A DNA stretch of 9,512 nt from Vulcanimicrobiota bacterium (GTDB lineage Bacteria > Eremiobacterota > Eremiobacteria > Baltobacterales > Baltobacteraceae), in the NCBI GenBank assembly GCA_028287545.1, contig JAQBPL010000209.1:1-9512 (forward strand), read 5' to 3'. A program made the translations under genes and the position numbers. Each line of letters opens with the position of its first letter. Position 1 is the first letter of the stretch. Shown in pieces: positions 1-5,626 of the stretch. Under the pieces are notes generated by a model. That model saw only the letters and a list, made by a program, of their open reading frames with translations. It was not told where the DNA came from and searched no databases.

Positions 1-549
1 ATCATTCGGCTGCGCTTCCCGGGCTCGGAGGTCGTCAGCACGATCATCTTTCTCGCGTACATCGTGCCGCCGGCGATCCTCTTCATCCCGCTCGCGACGA
101 TCATCATCCAGCTGCACTGGTTCGACAGGCTCTGGGCGCTCGTTCCGATCTACGCGACGTTCCTCGTCCCGTTCTGCACGTGGTTGCTCATCGGGTTTCT
201 CAAGAACATTCCTCGCGAGCTCGAAGAGGCGGCGCGCGTCGACGGCGCGAGCAACATCGCGATCCTGTGGCGAATCATCTTCCCGATTGCGATCCCCGGC
301 CTGATCTCCGCGGCCATCTTCTCGTTCACGTTGTCGTGGAACGAGTATCTCTACGCACTGGTTTTCATGTCGTCGTCCGGCAACAAGACCGTCTCGGTCG
401 GCATGACGAGCGAGCTGATTCGCGGCGACGTCTTCCAATGGGGCCAGCTGATGGCCGGCGCCCTGATCGGCGTGCTGCCGGCGATCCTCGTCTATTTCTT
501 CTTCGTCGAATACTACGTCGCCGGATTGTCGGGCTCGGTCAAAGAGTAA
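1..549 (+). CDS. Sugar ABC transporter permease, MalG type (5' end missing)
   Basis: This is the inner-membrane permease subunit of a carbohydrate ABC importer, of the MalG/UgpE/LacG type. The open frame runs in from base 1, so the GTG at 64 is internal and not a start. About 182 residues are visible. Family members are usually around 270-300 residues, so roughly the first third lies outside the window. Visible hydrophobic helices alternate with a cytoplasmic loop carrying the EAA motif (visible residues about 75-98, EEAARVDGASN then IIFPIAIPGL). The ATPase coupling helix docks on this loop. The C-terminus (FFFVEYYVAGLSGSVKE) is typical of the family. The stop is TAA, and an inverted-repeat element begins one base later. 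The partner membrane subunit and binding protein would lie upstream. A UgpC-type ATPase gene lies convergently downstream. The substrate cannot be read from this part of the protein. Confidence 0.93.
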   Translation: MIRLRFPGSEVVSTIIFLAYIVPPAILFIPLATIIIQLHWFDRLWALVPIYATFLVPFCTWLLIGFLKNIPRELEEAARVDGASNIAILWRIIFPIAIPGLISAAIFSFTLSWNEYLYALVFMSSSGNKTVSVGMTSELIRGDVFQWGQLMAGALIGVLPAILVYFFFVEYYVAGLSGSVKE

Positions 550-550
550 T

Positions 551-693
551 TGTCACCCCGAGTTTGTCGAGGGGCCCTCAAATGGCGCGACGCTCGCGGT
601 GCGGCAGAGCAGGCCACGTCTCTCGGCCCTTGGTGGCCGTGGCCGGCAGGTCGCCGCGCGCGACCAGGGCGCTTCGACAAGCTCGGCGTGACA
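551..693. repeat. Composite palindromic element with CTTCGACAAGCTC-type arms
   Basis: Two outer arms face each other. The left arm is TGTCACCCCGAGTTTGTCGA (551-570) and the right arm is TCGACAAGCTCGGCGTGACA (674-693). They pair with 2 mismatches over 20 bases. Pairing continues inward over 8 more bases (571-578 with 666-673) with 2 further mismatches. The 87-base centre holds a second inverted repeat, GGCCACG (612-618) with CGTGGCC (638-644), so the whole unit could fold into a long branched hairpin or cruciform. It begins one base after the permease stop codon. There is no run of T after the stem, so it is not a standard intrinsic terminator. I saw no open frame of its own and no clear target-site duplication. 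A related single-hairpin copy lies at 2051-2084. It may be a REP-like or small non-autonomous mobile element, or a 3'-end mRNA structure. Confidence 0.75.
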
Positions 694-763
694 GTATAGG
701 CAAAGCCGATAGCGACTATCCCCGCTTCCGCCTCGGGCGCGGCGGGTCTACGCTGGGCGTGTC

Positions 764-931
764 ATGCAACAGACACTTTCTCACCCGGCGCACTGGCTGC
801 ACGCCGTATTCGCGCGCCTGATCGGCTCGGCGAAGCGGCTCTCGCCGGCGGTCGCCTACGATCGCGACATCGTGCTCACCGACCAGATGGAACGCGAGTT
901 CGCGGCGCGTGAATTCCGCCGCTGGCGCTAA
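764..931 (+). CDS. Small hypothetical protein, 55 aa
   Basis: I do not recognise this family. The frame starts at ATG 764 (MQQTLSHPAHWLHAVFARL) and ends at TAA 929-931. After the first few codons nearly all third positions are G or C, as in neighbouring real genes. The composition is balanced and not the arginine-rich pattern of antisense shadow frames. The first half (about residues 10-30) could form an amphipathic helix, and the last 15 residues are strongly charged (MEREFAAREFRRWR). No signal peptide or cysteine is visible. The ribosome-binding site is weak; only GGGCG lies just upstream. The gene stops 4 bases before the convergent stop of the ABC ATPase gene, a tight tail-to-tail fit that supports a real gene boundary. 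It could be a small membrane-associated protein or a chance frame. Confidence 0.5.
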   Translation: MQQTLSHPAHWLHAVFARLIGSAKRLSPAVAYDRDIVLTDQMEREFAAREFRRWR

Positions 932-935
932 GACC

Positions 936-2021
936 CTAGAACAGCGCGGCTCCCGACGCCGCATCGAAGAGATGCATGCGTTGGGGGTCTATGCCCAGCG
1001 CGATCGCGTCGCCGACGCCGACGTTTGCTTGCGCCGATGCGCGCGCGGTGACTTGCGCGCCGTCGCAGATGAAATACAAGACCTGCTCTGAACCAAGCGG
1101 TTCGACCGCGTCGACGAGCGCGGGGATCGAACCGGCTTCGTTCGCGTGGAGCTCGATATCTTCGGGGCGCACGCCCAGCGTGACCGTACTTGCGTTCGCC
1201 GCGCTCACGGCTTTCCGTCGTTCATCCGGCAGCCGCACCGAGAACGACGTGCCGCGCGCGTACAGCGCGTCTCCCTCGGCCTCGAGCCGGCAGGGGAGAA
1301 AGCTCATCGTCGGCGAGCCGATGAAGCCCGCGACGAACTGGTTGGCCGGCCGGTCGTAGACCTCTTTCGGCGGCGCGACTTGCTGCACGACGCCGTCCTT
1401 CATCACCACGATGCGGTGACCCATTGTCATCGCCTCGACTTGATCGTGCGTCACGTAGATCATCGTCGTCGCGATGCGCTGTTGGAGCTTGACGATCTCG
1501 GAGCGCGTCTGTACGCGCAGCTTCGCATCGAGGTTCGAGAGCGGTTCGTCCATCAGGAACACCGCCGGGTGACGCACGATCGCGCGCCCCAGCGCCGCGC
1601 GCTGCCGTTGTCCGCCGGACATCTCTTTCGGCTTCCGCTTGAGCAGCGGTCCGAGGCCGAGGATCTCGGCGGCTTCCTTGACGCGCTGGTCGATCTCGGC
1701 CTTCGCGACCTTGCGCATCTTCAGACCGAACGCCATGTTGTCGTAGACGTTCATGTGCGGGTAGAGCGCGTAATTTTGAAATACCATAGCGATGTCGCGG
1801 TCCTTGGGGCCGAGGTCGTTCACCCGCCGGTCGCCGATGAAGATGTCGCCCCCGCTGCTGGTCTCGAGGCCGGCGATCATCCGTAAGGTGGTGGACTTGC
1901 CGCAGCCCGACGGGCCGACCAGCACCAAGAACTCGCGGTCGGCGATCTCGAGGGTGACGTCGTCGACGACGACCGTCTCGCCGAATCGCTTCGTGACCGA
2001 CTGAAGTCGCACGGAGGCCAT
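936..2021 (-). CDS. ugpC: Sugar ABC transporter ATP-binding protein, UgpC/MalK/MsmX family
   Basis: This is the cytoplasmic ATPase that powers an importer for sugars or glycerol-3-phosphate-like solutes. From ATG 2021 the protein has 361 residues, normal for the family. Motifs in order: Walker A GPSGCGKST (36-44), Q-loop Gln82 in VFQNYALYPHM, signature MSGGQ (134-138), Walker B VFLMDE (154-159), D-loop SNLDAKLR, and H-loop His192 in YVTHDQ. The C-terminal part (about 240-361) is the TOBE/OB regulatory domain, with the usual GVRPEDIEL (283-291). A GTG start at 2045 would add eight residues. I prefer ATG because MASVRLQSVTKRFG is the standard N-terminus, though neither start has a clear Shine-Dalgarno. 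It is last in a minus-strand cluster after the peroxidase. No cognate permease precedes it; the convergent MalG-type permease is a possible partner, and family members of this kind can serve several importers. Confidence 0.95.
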   Translation of the reverse strand: MASVRLQSVTKRFGETVVVDDVTLEIADREFLVLVGPSGCGKSTTLRMIAGLETSSGGDIFIGDRRVNDLGPKDRDIAMVFQNYALYPHMNVYDNMAFGLKMRKVAKAEIDQRVKEAAEILGLGPLLKRKPKEMSGGQRQRAALGRAIVRHPAVFLMDEPLSNLDAKLRVQTRSEIVKLQQRIATTMIYVTHDQVEAMTMGHRIVVMKDGVVQQVAPPKEVYDRPANQFVAGFIGSPTMSFLPCRLEAEGDALYARGTSFSVRLPDERRKAVSAANASTVTLGVRPEDIELHANEAGSIPALVDAVEPLGSEQVLYFICDGAQVTARASAQANVGVGDAIALGIDPQRMHLFDAASGAALF

Positions 2022-2050
2022 GGCCGACTGTTTGCATCCGGCCACAAATT

Positions 2051-2084
2051 GTCATGCTCACCCTTCGACGAGCTCAGGGTGACT
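2051..2084. repeat. Single-hairpin copy of the CTTCGAC-type repeat
   Basis: TCACCCT (2058-2064) and AGGGTGA (2076-2082) form a perfect 7-bp stem around the loop TCGACGAGCTC. The stretch TTCGACGAGCTCAGGGTGAC (2064-2083) matches the right arm of the element at 551-693 (673-692) at 17 of 20 positions, so the two loci belong to one repeat family. It sits in the 74-base gap between the peroxidase stop and the ATPase ATG. In the minus-strand transcript the hairpin would lie just before the ATPase start. There is no T-tract, so full termination is unlikely. Attenuation, RNA stabilisation or a neutral repeat are all possible. Confidence 0.75.
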
Positions 2085-2095
2085 CGGCGGCGAGG

Positions 2096-3010
2096 TCAGT
2101 CGGATTCGGGGGTGGCGAAGCGGCGGAGTGACCTGAGTGACGGGACGAAGTAGTACGCGCCGGTCAGCGGCGTGGAGTATGAGGTCAGCGCGTCGCGCAC
2201 GCCGTCTTCGGCGCCGGCCATGCGGCGCAGCATGCGGTCGAGACGATGCTGGTCGGCGCTAAAGCCGACGAAGACGGTCCCATGGTCTCGCACCGAGCCG
2301 TACGGGACGTTGCGCCGGAAAATATCCAGCTCTTCGCCGTTTTCTTCAACCGTGGTGCGCGGAACGTGTGCGTCGACCGGCATCACGTCTTCGGGCAGCT
2401 CGACGCTGTCGGGTTTGGTTCGCCCGATCACGCGCTCTTGCTTCTCGACCGGCAACGCGCTCCAGTCGTCCGCGAGGTGACGCCATTGCTGGACGAGCAG
2501 AACGCTTCCGCCCGCGCCGGGCGCGCCGTCCGCGACGGTCGCGACGTCCGGCGCTTCTAGGAGGCTCGGATTCTCCGTGCCGTCCTCGAACCCGGTGAGG
2601 TCGCGGCTGTGGCGATACGACCAGCCGACGATCTCGCGTTCGACCTTCGCGACCGGCCGCAGCGTGACGATCGCGTCGCGCGCCAAGTCGAAGACCACGT
2701 CGTACGACGATCCCGCAATCCAGAGCCACGCATCGGCCTGCGTCGCGGGCATCGAATAGCCGCGAGCGCCGCGCAGCGGTTCGTTGAATCCGGCGAGTTC
2801 CGGCGGCGCATCGTCGGGCGCGACCGCGCGCCAGAGTTCCGGACGGAATCCGATCACGAGGTTCACGCCGCCGACCGTCGTGTGCGGTTCGTGGATGTCG
2901 ACGATCGCCTGCACGAAGCGCGCCGGATCCACTCCGGAGACGACCGAGAATTCGAGGTAGGTGTGCGAGGCATCGCCGAGCGCGAAGATCCCCGTTTGCG
3001 GAATCGCCAT
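2096..3010 (-). CDS. yfeX: DyP-type haem peroxidase, YfeX-like
   Basis: This is a dye-decolorising-type haem peroxidase that uses hydrogen peroxide to oxidise substrates, with a ferredoxin-like fold. Its 304 residues match the compact YfeX/DypB class. Visible key residues are the catalytic Asp143 in GFEDGTENP (140-148), the proximal haem ligand His215 in DAHVPRTT, and the distal Arg232 followed by Asn234 in IFRRNVPYG. From memory, these numbers coincide with those of E. coli YfeX (Asp143, His215, Arg232), and the Asn matches the distal Asn of Rhodococcus DypB. There is no signal peptide, so it should be cytoplasmic. The C-terminus (RRFATPESD) shows no encapsulin-targeting tail, and no encapsulin gene is in the window. 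It starts at ATG 3010 with only a weak ribosome-binding site, 10 bases after the dehydrogenase stop, so the two are probably cotranscribed. The physiological substrate is unknown. Confidence 0.94.
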   Translation of the reverse strand: MAIPQTGIFALGDASHTYLEFSVVSGVDPARFVQAIVDIHEPHTTVGGVNLVIGFRPELWRAVAPDDAPPELAGFNEPLRGARGYSMPATQADAWLWIAGSSYDVVFDLARDAIVTLRPVAKVEREIVGWSYRHSRDLTGFEDGTENPSLLEAPDVATVADGAPGAGGSVLLVQQWRHLADDWSALPVEKQERVIGRTKPDSVELPEDVMPVDAHVPRTTVEENGEELDIFRRNVPYGSVRDHGTVFVGFSADQHRLDRMLRRMAGAEDGVRDALTSYSTPLTGAYYFVPSLRSLRRFATPESD

Positions 3011-3020
3011 CTCGTACCAA

Positions 3021-3905
3021 CTATGCCTTGGGCGCCGAGGTTGCGTTCTCGTCGTAGAGCTGCATGAGGGCTCCGGGGCCGCCTGCCTGGTGTCCTTGCG
3101 CGCTGAGCATGCGGTAGACCGACGTCACCGCGCTCGTGACCGGCATCGGCGAGGTCGTAATGCTCGCCATGTCGCCGATGATCTCGAGGTCCTTCAACAG
3201 CAAGTTCGTGGTCGACCGGCGAAACTTGCCCTGGACCATGTTCTGGGCGTGCGCCGCGCGCATGGTGGAGTCGGCCCAGCCGCCGGCGAGCGCGTCCACC
3301 ATCTGCGAAGGATCGATCCCGCAGCGCCGCGCGTAGGCGATCACTTCGGCCCAAAGAGCGGCGGTCGACGCGACGACGGCCTGATTGCACGACTTCGTGA
3401 TCTGACCGTTGCCGACGGGGCCCATGTGCGTGACGTTCGCGCCGTACGCGGTGATCCACGGCCGCACGCGGGCAACGTCGGCGACCTCACCGCCGAGAAA
3501 GATCGAAAGCGTTCCGGCTGCCGCTCCGGCCGAACCGCCCGAGACGGGCGCGTCGACCCAACCTACCGAGATGTCGCGCAGCTGCGCGGCGAAACTGCGC
3601 GTCTCTTCCGGATGGATCGTCGAGTGGTCGACGATCAGACTGCCTTGCGTCGCCCCCTCCGCGAGACCTTGGTCGCCGAAGGTGACCTCTTCGACCGCGG
3701 TCCCGTCGGTCACGCACAGGATCACCGCTTCACACTGCGCCGCGAGTTCGGCCGGCGTGGCGGCAGCCTTCGCGCCCGCGTCGAGCGCGGGCTTCAGGCG
3801 CGAATGCGTTCTGCCCCAGACCATCACGTCGTGCCCGGCAGCGATCAGCCGCAGCGCCATCGGCGCCCCAATGTCTCCCAGTCCGATCCACCCTAGCGTG
3901 GCCAT
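3021..3905 (-). CDS. NAD(P)-dependent 3-hydroxyisobutyrate dehydrogenase-family oxidoreductase
   Basis: This is a beta-hydroxyacid dehydrogenase. Relatives oxidise 3-hydroxyisobutyrate (valine breakdown) or reduce tartronate semialdehyde or other short aldehydo-acids. Its 294 residues are the usual length. The N-terminal Rossmann fold begins GWIGLGDIGAPMA (5-17); Ile replaces the common Met of GLGxMG. DHSTIHPEET (93-102) and DAPVSGGSAGAAAGTLSI (118-135) are the substrate-side motifs. GPVGNGQITKSCNQ (162-175) carries the catalytic Lys171 and Asn174. NLLLKDLEI (234-242) is the conserved C-terminal helix contact. The start at ATG 3905 is firm because a strong GAGGAGG lies 5 bases upstream. It heads the minus-strand cluster with the peroxidase and ABC ATPase and is divergent from the small exported-protein gene. 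The exact substrate cannot be assigned. Confidence 0.93.
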   Translation of the reverse strand: MATLGWIGLGDIGAPMALRLIAAGHDVMVWGRTHSRLKPALDAGAKAAATPAELAAQCEAVILCVTDGTAVEEVTFGDQGLAEGATQGSLIVDHSTIHPEETRSFAAQLRDISVGWVDAPVSGGSAGAAAGTLSIFLGGEVADVARVRPWITAYGANVTHMGPVGNGQITKSCNQAVVASTAALWAEVIAYARRCGIDPSQMVDALAGGWADSTMRAAHAQNMVQGKFRRSTTNLLLKDLEIIGDMASITTSPMPVTSAVTSVYRMLSAQGHQAGGPGALMQLYDENATSAPKA

Positions 3906-3910
3906 CCCAT

Positions 3911-3917
3911 CCTCCTC
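3911..3917 (-). promoter_or_regulatory. Strong Shine-Dalgarno of the dehydrogenase gene
   Basis: Read on the minus strand this is GAGGAGG, 5 bases before ATG 3905. It is the best ribosome-binding site I found in the window and fixes the start of the dehydrogenase gene. The divergent gap 3906-3970 must also carry the promoters of both flanking genes, but I see no convincing -35/-10 pair in it. Confidence 0.8.
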
Positions 3918-3957
3918 GATCCCCAGCCTGACGGTAGGTAGTGCGATGCGGCGCAGT

Positions 3958-3961
3958 GGAG
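3958..3961 (+). promoter_or_regulatory. Shine-Dalgarno of the small exported-protein gene
   Basis: GGAG lies 9 bases before ATG 3971, in the context GTGGAGTGACC. Its spacing supports translation of the 108-aa frame and the choice of that start. Confidence 0.5.
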
Positions 3962-3970
3962 TGACCTGCC

Positions 3971-4297
3971 ATGGGTGATCGTCGATATTTCGCCGCGGCT
4001 GCCGGGACGGGGATATGCGCCGTACTCGCGCTTGCGGCGCCAGCCTGGGCCCAGCAGTGCGCTCACCCGAACAGGGCGGCCACTACGATTTGCGGCACCG
4101 CCGCCGAAGGTTCCCGAATTCGTGCGCCGGATGGGTGTGACCGGGCGAGCGTCGTGCCCGCCGCATTTCGCACGCGCGCCGTCGGCCCCGATCACACGGT
4201 TCGGCTCGTCCGCGACGCGCTTCCGGACGTTCCGGAGCCGCCTGCTGCGTTCGAAGCGTGGGCAGCGGTCACAGCGTCGTACGCGCTTCGCCCCTAA
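3971..4297 (+). CDS. Probable exported small protein, 108 aa, unknown function
   Basis: I do not recognise the family. The N-terminus looks like a Sec signal peptide: MGDRRYF, then a hydrophobic stretch (about residues 8-25, ending ALAAPAWA), with a likely cleavage after Ala27 (AWA/QQ). The mature part of about 81 residues has three cysteines (30, 41, 56), is rich in Ala, Arg and Pro, and shows no membrane segment, so it would be a soluble extracytoplasmic protein. GGAG sits 9 bases before the ATG. The gene is divergent from the dehydrogenase across a 65-base gap. At its end it overlaps the convergent channel gene by 4 bases (stop codons at 4295-4297 and 4294-4296). Two other frames are open over much of this stretch but give arginine-rich, shadow-like proteins. 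The signal peptide is the main reason for choosing this frame, and the call is moderate. Confidence 0.6.
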   Translation: MGDRRYFAAAAGTGICAVLALAAPAWAQQCAHPNRAATTICGTAAEGSRIRAPDGCDRASVVPAAFRTRAVGPDHTVRLVRDALPDVPEPPAAFEAWAAVTASYALRP

Positions 4298-4899
4298 CGG
4301 ACGCGCGGCAGATCGGCGTCCGCACCTCGCGGGATGAGGTAGTACGCGGCAACGATCAGGTAGAGCCCGAAGCTGACGGCAGGCGCGAGCAGCGAGGTCA
4401 GCATAGCGACGACGTAGGTTGCCAAGCCTACGCGGTAGGCGATGGTCGTCCCGCGAATCGTCTTCGCGTCGACCTGCTGGGCGAACGCGCCGCTGCGGGA
4501 AAGGTGCGCGAGCAGCAAGTTATATGCGATGGCGGTCCACGTGAGCGTGAGGCCGTAGAGGAAGGCTGCCGGCCGCATCGTCGGGTACGCGCCGAGGGTC
4601 GAGGTCGCGAAGGGAATGAACACGGTCCCGGCAAGCAGCGTGAGGTTGAGAAAGACCGTTCTGCGGTCGACGTGCGCCACCAGCCGGAACAGTGCGTGGT
4701 GGTTCTGCCACATGATCCCGATCACCGCGAAGCTCAACAGGTACGCGAGCACGTTCGGCCACAGCTCGAGCAGTGCTCGGGTGAGCTCACCTTCGGAAGG
4801 CGGAGCGTGAAATGCGGGCAGCGCGATGCCGAGGATCAGCACCGTGATCGCGAAGGCGAAGACGCCGTCGGTGAACGCCTCGAATCGACTCTTGTTCAT
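4294..4899 (-). CDS. TMEM175-family (DUF1211) membrane protein, putative potassium channel
   Basis: This is an integral membrane protein of the bacterial TMEM175/DUF1211 group, whose characterised members conduct potassium. It has 201 residues and six predicted helices: about 12-28, 48-65, 82-104, 111-131, 153-172 and 174-190. The family signature RFEAFTDGVFAFAITVLIL (5-23, with the FTDG turn at 9-12) opens helix 1. IMWQNHHALF (62-71) follows helix 2, as in relatives. It starts at ATG 4899, only 7 bases after the livF stop, so it is probably the last gene of the amino-acid importer operon. The ribosome-binding site is weak, which fits translation coupled to livF. Its end overlaps the convergent small exported-protein gene by 4 bases. 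Ion selectivity is inferred from the family, not shown by the sequence. Confidence 0.88.
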   Translation of the reverse strand: MNKSRFEAFTDGVFAFAITVLILGIALPAFHAPPSEGELTRALLELWPNVLAYLLSFAVIGIMWQNHHALFRLVAHVDRRTVFLNLTLLAGTVFIPFATSTLGAYPTMRPAAFLYGLTLTWTAIAYNLLLAHLSRSGAFAQQVDAKTIRGTTIAYRVGLATYVVAMLTSLLAPAVSFGLYLIVAAYYLIPRGADADLPRVR

Positions 4900-4906
4900 C
4901 CTGGCG

Positions 4907-5626
4907 TCAGTTCGCGGGCGCGACGTCCATGCCCATCAGCGAGCGGATGCGGTCGCGGTCGCCGGCGAGTTCGGCCGCCGGTCCGTCGTGCACGACGCGG
5001 CCGCTGTCGAGAACGTACGCGCGCGCGGCCATCTTCAGTGCGAGCAGCGCGTTCTGTTCGACCAGCAGGATCGCGACGCCGGAGTTTTTCAGCTCGGCCA
5101 GGATCCGGTAGACTTCCTCGACCACGAGCGGGGCCAAACCCTGCGAGGGTTCGTCGACGAGGATCAGACGCGGGTTCGCGACGAGCGCGCGGCCGATCGC
5201 GAGCATCTCCTGCTCGCCACCGGACAGGCGTCCGGCCTTGCGCCCGCGCAGCTCGGCGAGTTTCGGCAAGTGTTCGAAGACCCGCGCGATCGTCCAATCG
5301 CCGCCCCGCGAATTCTCGGCGAGCTGCAGGTTCTCCAGCGTGCTCAGGTCCTTGAACATGCGCCGGCCTTCCGGGACGTAGCCGACGCCGAGCCGGGCGA
5401 TTTTGTACGCCGGCCAGCCGGTGATCGTGTGTCCGGCGTACCGTACGGTGCCGGCGCGGGGCGGCGTCAGGCCGAGAATGCTGCGCATCGTCGTCGTCTT
5501 GCCGGCGCCGTTGAGCCCGAGCAGCGCGACACACTCACCTTCGCCGACCCTCAGCGAGACATCGCGCAGGATGCGGATCTTGCCGTAATTGGTGTACAGG
5601 CCCTCGACCGCAAGGAGCTCAGACAT
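4907..5626 (-). CDS. livF: HAAT-family ABC transporter ATPase LivF
   Basis: This is the second ATPase of the branched-chain amino acid (HAAT) type importer; it would pair with LivG beneath the LivH-LivM channel. It has 239 residues, the usual length. Visible motifs are Walker A GLNGAGKTT (37-45), the YVPEGRRMF segment (83-91) typical of LivF, signature LSGGEQ (134-139), and Walker B LILVDE (154-159). Gln191 stands in the H-loop position (LLVEQN), which is normal for LivF and not a defect. The start at ATG 5626 overlaps the end of livG by 8 bases. GAGG lies 9 bases upstream inside livG, so translation is probably coupled. The short C-terminal tail carries no extra domain. Confidence 0.96.
   Translation of the reverse strand: MSELLAVEGLYTNYGKIRILRDVSLRVGEGECVALLGLNGAGKTTTMRSILGLTPPRAGTVRYAGHTITGWPAYKIARLGVGYVPEGRRMFKDLSTLENLQLAENSRGGDWTIARVFEHLPKLAELRGRKAGRLSGGEQEMLAIGRALVANPRLILVDEPSQGLAPLVVEEVYRILAELKNSGVAILLVEQNALLALKMAARAYVLDSGRVVHDGPAAELAGDRDRIRSLMGMDVAPAN

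Noticed and set aside
180..821. Long plus-strand frame overlapping the permease gene and the repeat element
   Set aside because: It is a shadow of the permease frame: very rich in Arg, no family features, and it runs through the repeat and into the small gene.
2022..2045. Upstream GTG start for the UgpC-type ATPase
   Set aside because: It adds eight residues not expected at this conserved N-terminus and has no better ribosome-binding site than ATG 2021.
2096..3010. Possible encapsulin-cargo peroxidase
   Set aside because: The C-terminus lacks a targeting extension and no encapsulin shell gene is present in the window.
3906..3970. Divergent promoter pair between the dehydrogenase and the small exported-protein gene
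   Set aside because: Promoters are expected here, but no -35/-10 pair on either strand was convincing enough to list.
4780..4791. 12-bp palindrome GGTGAGCTCACC inside the channel gene
   Set aside because: Short, single copy and inside coding sequence; no sign of an operator.
5054..5060. Gln instead of His in the H-loop of LivF, which at first looks like a catalytic defect
   Set aside because: The VEQN form is the normal one in LivF proteins.
4258..5355. Long plus-strand frame (365 codons) antisense to the channel and livF genes
   Set aside because: Arg-rich antisense translation of well-supported genes, common in GC-rich DNA; no domain and no ribosome-binding site.
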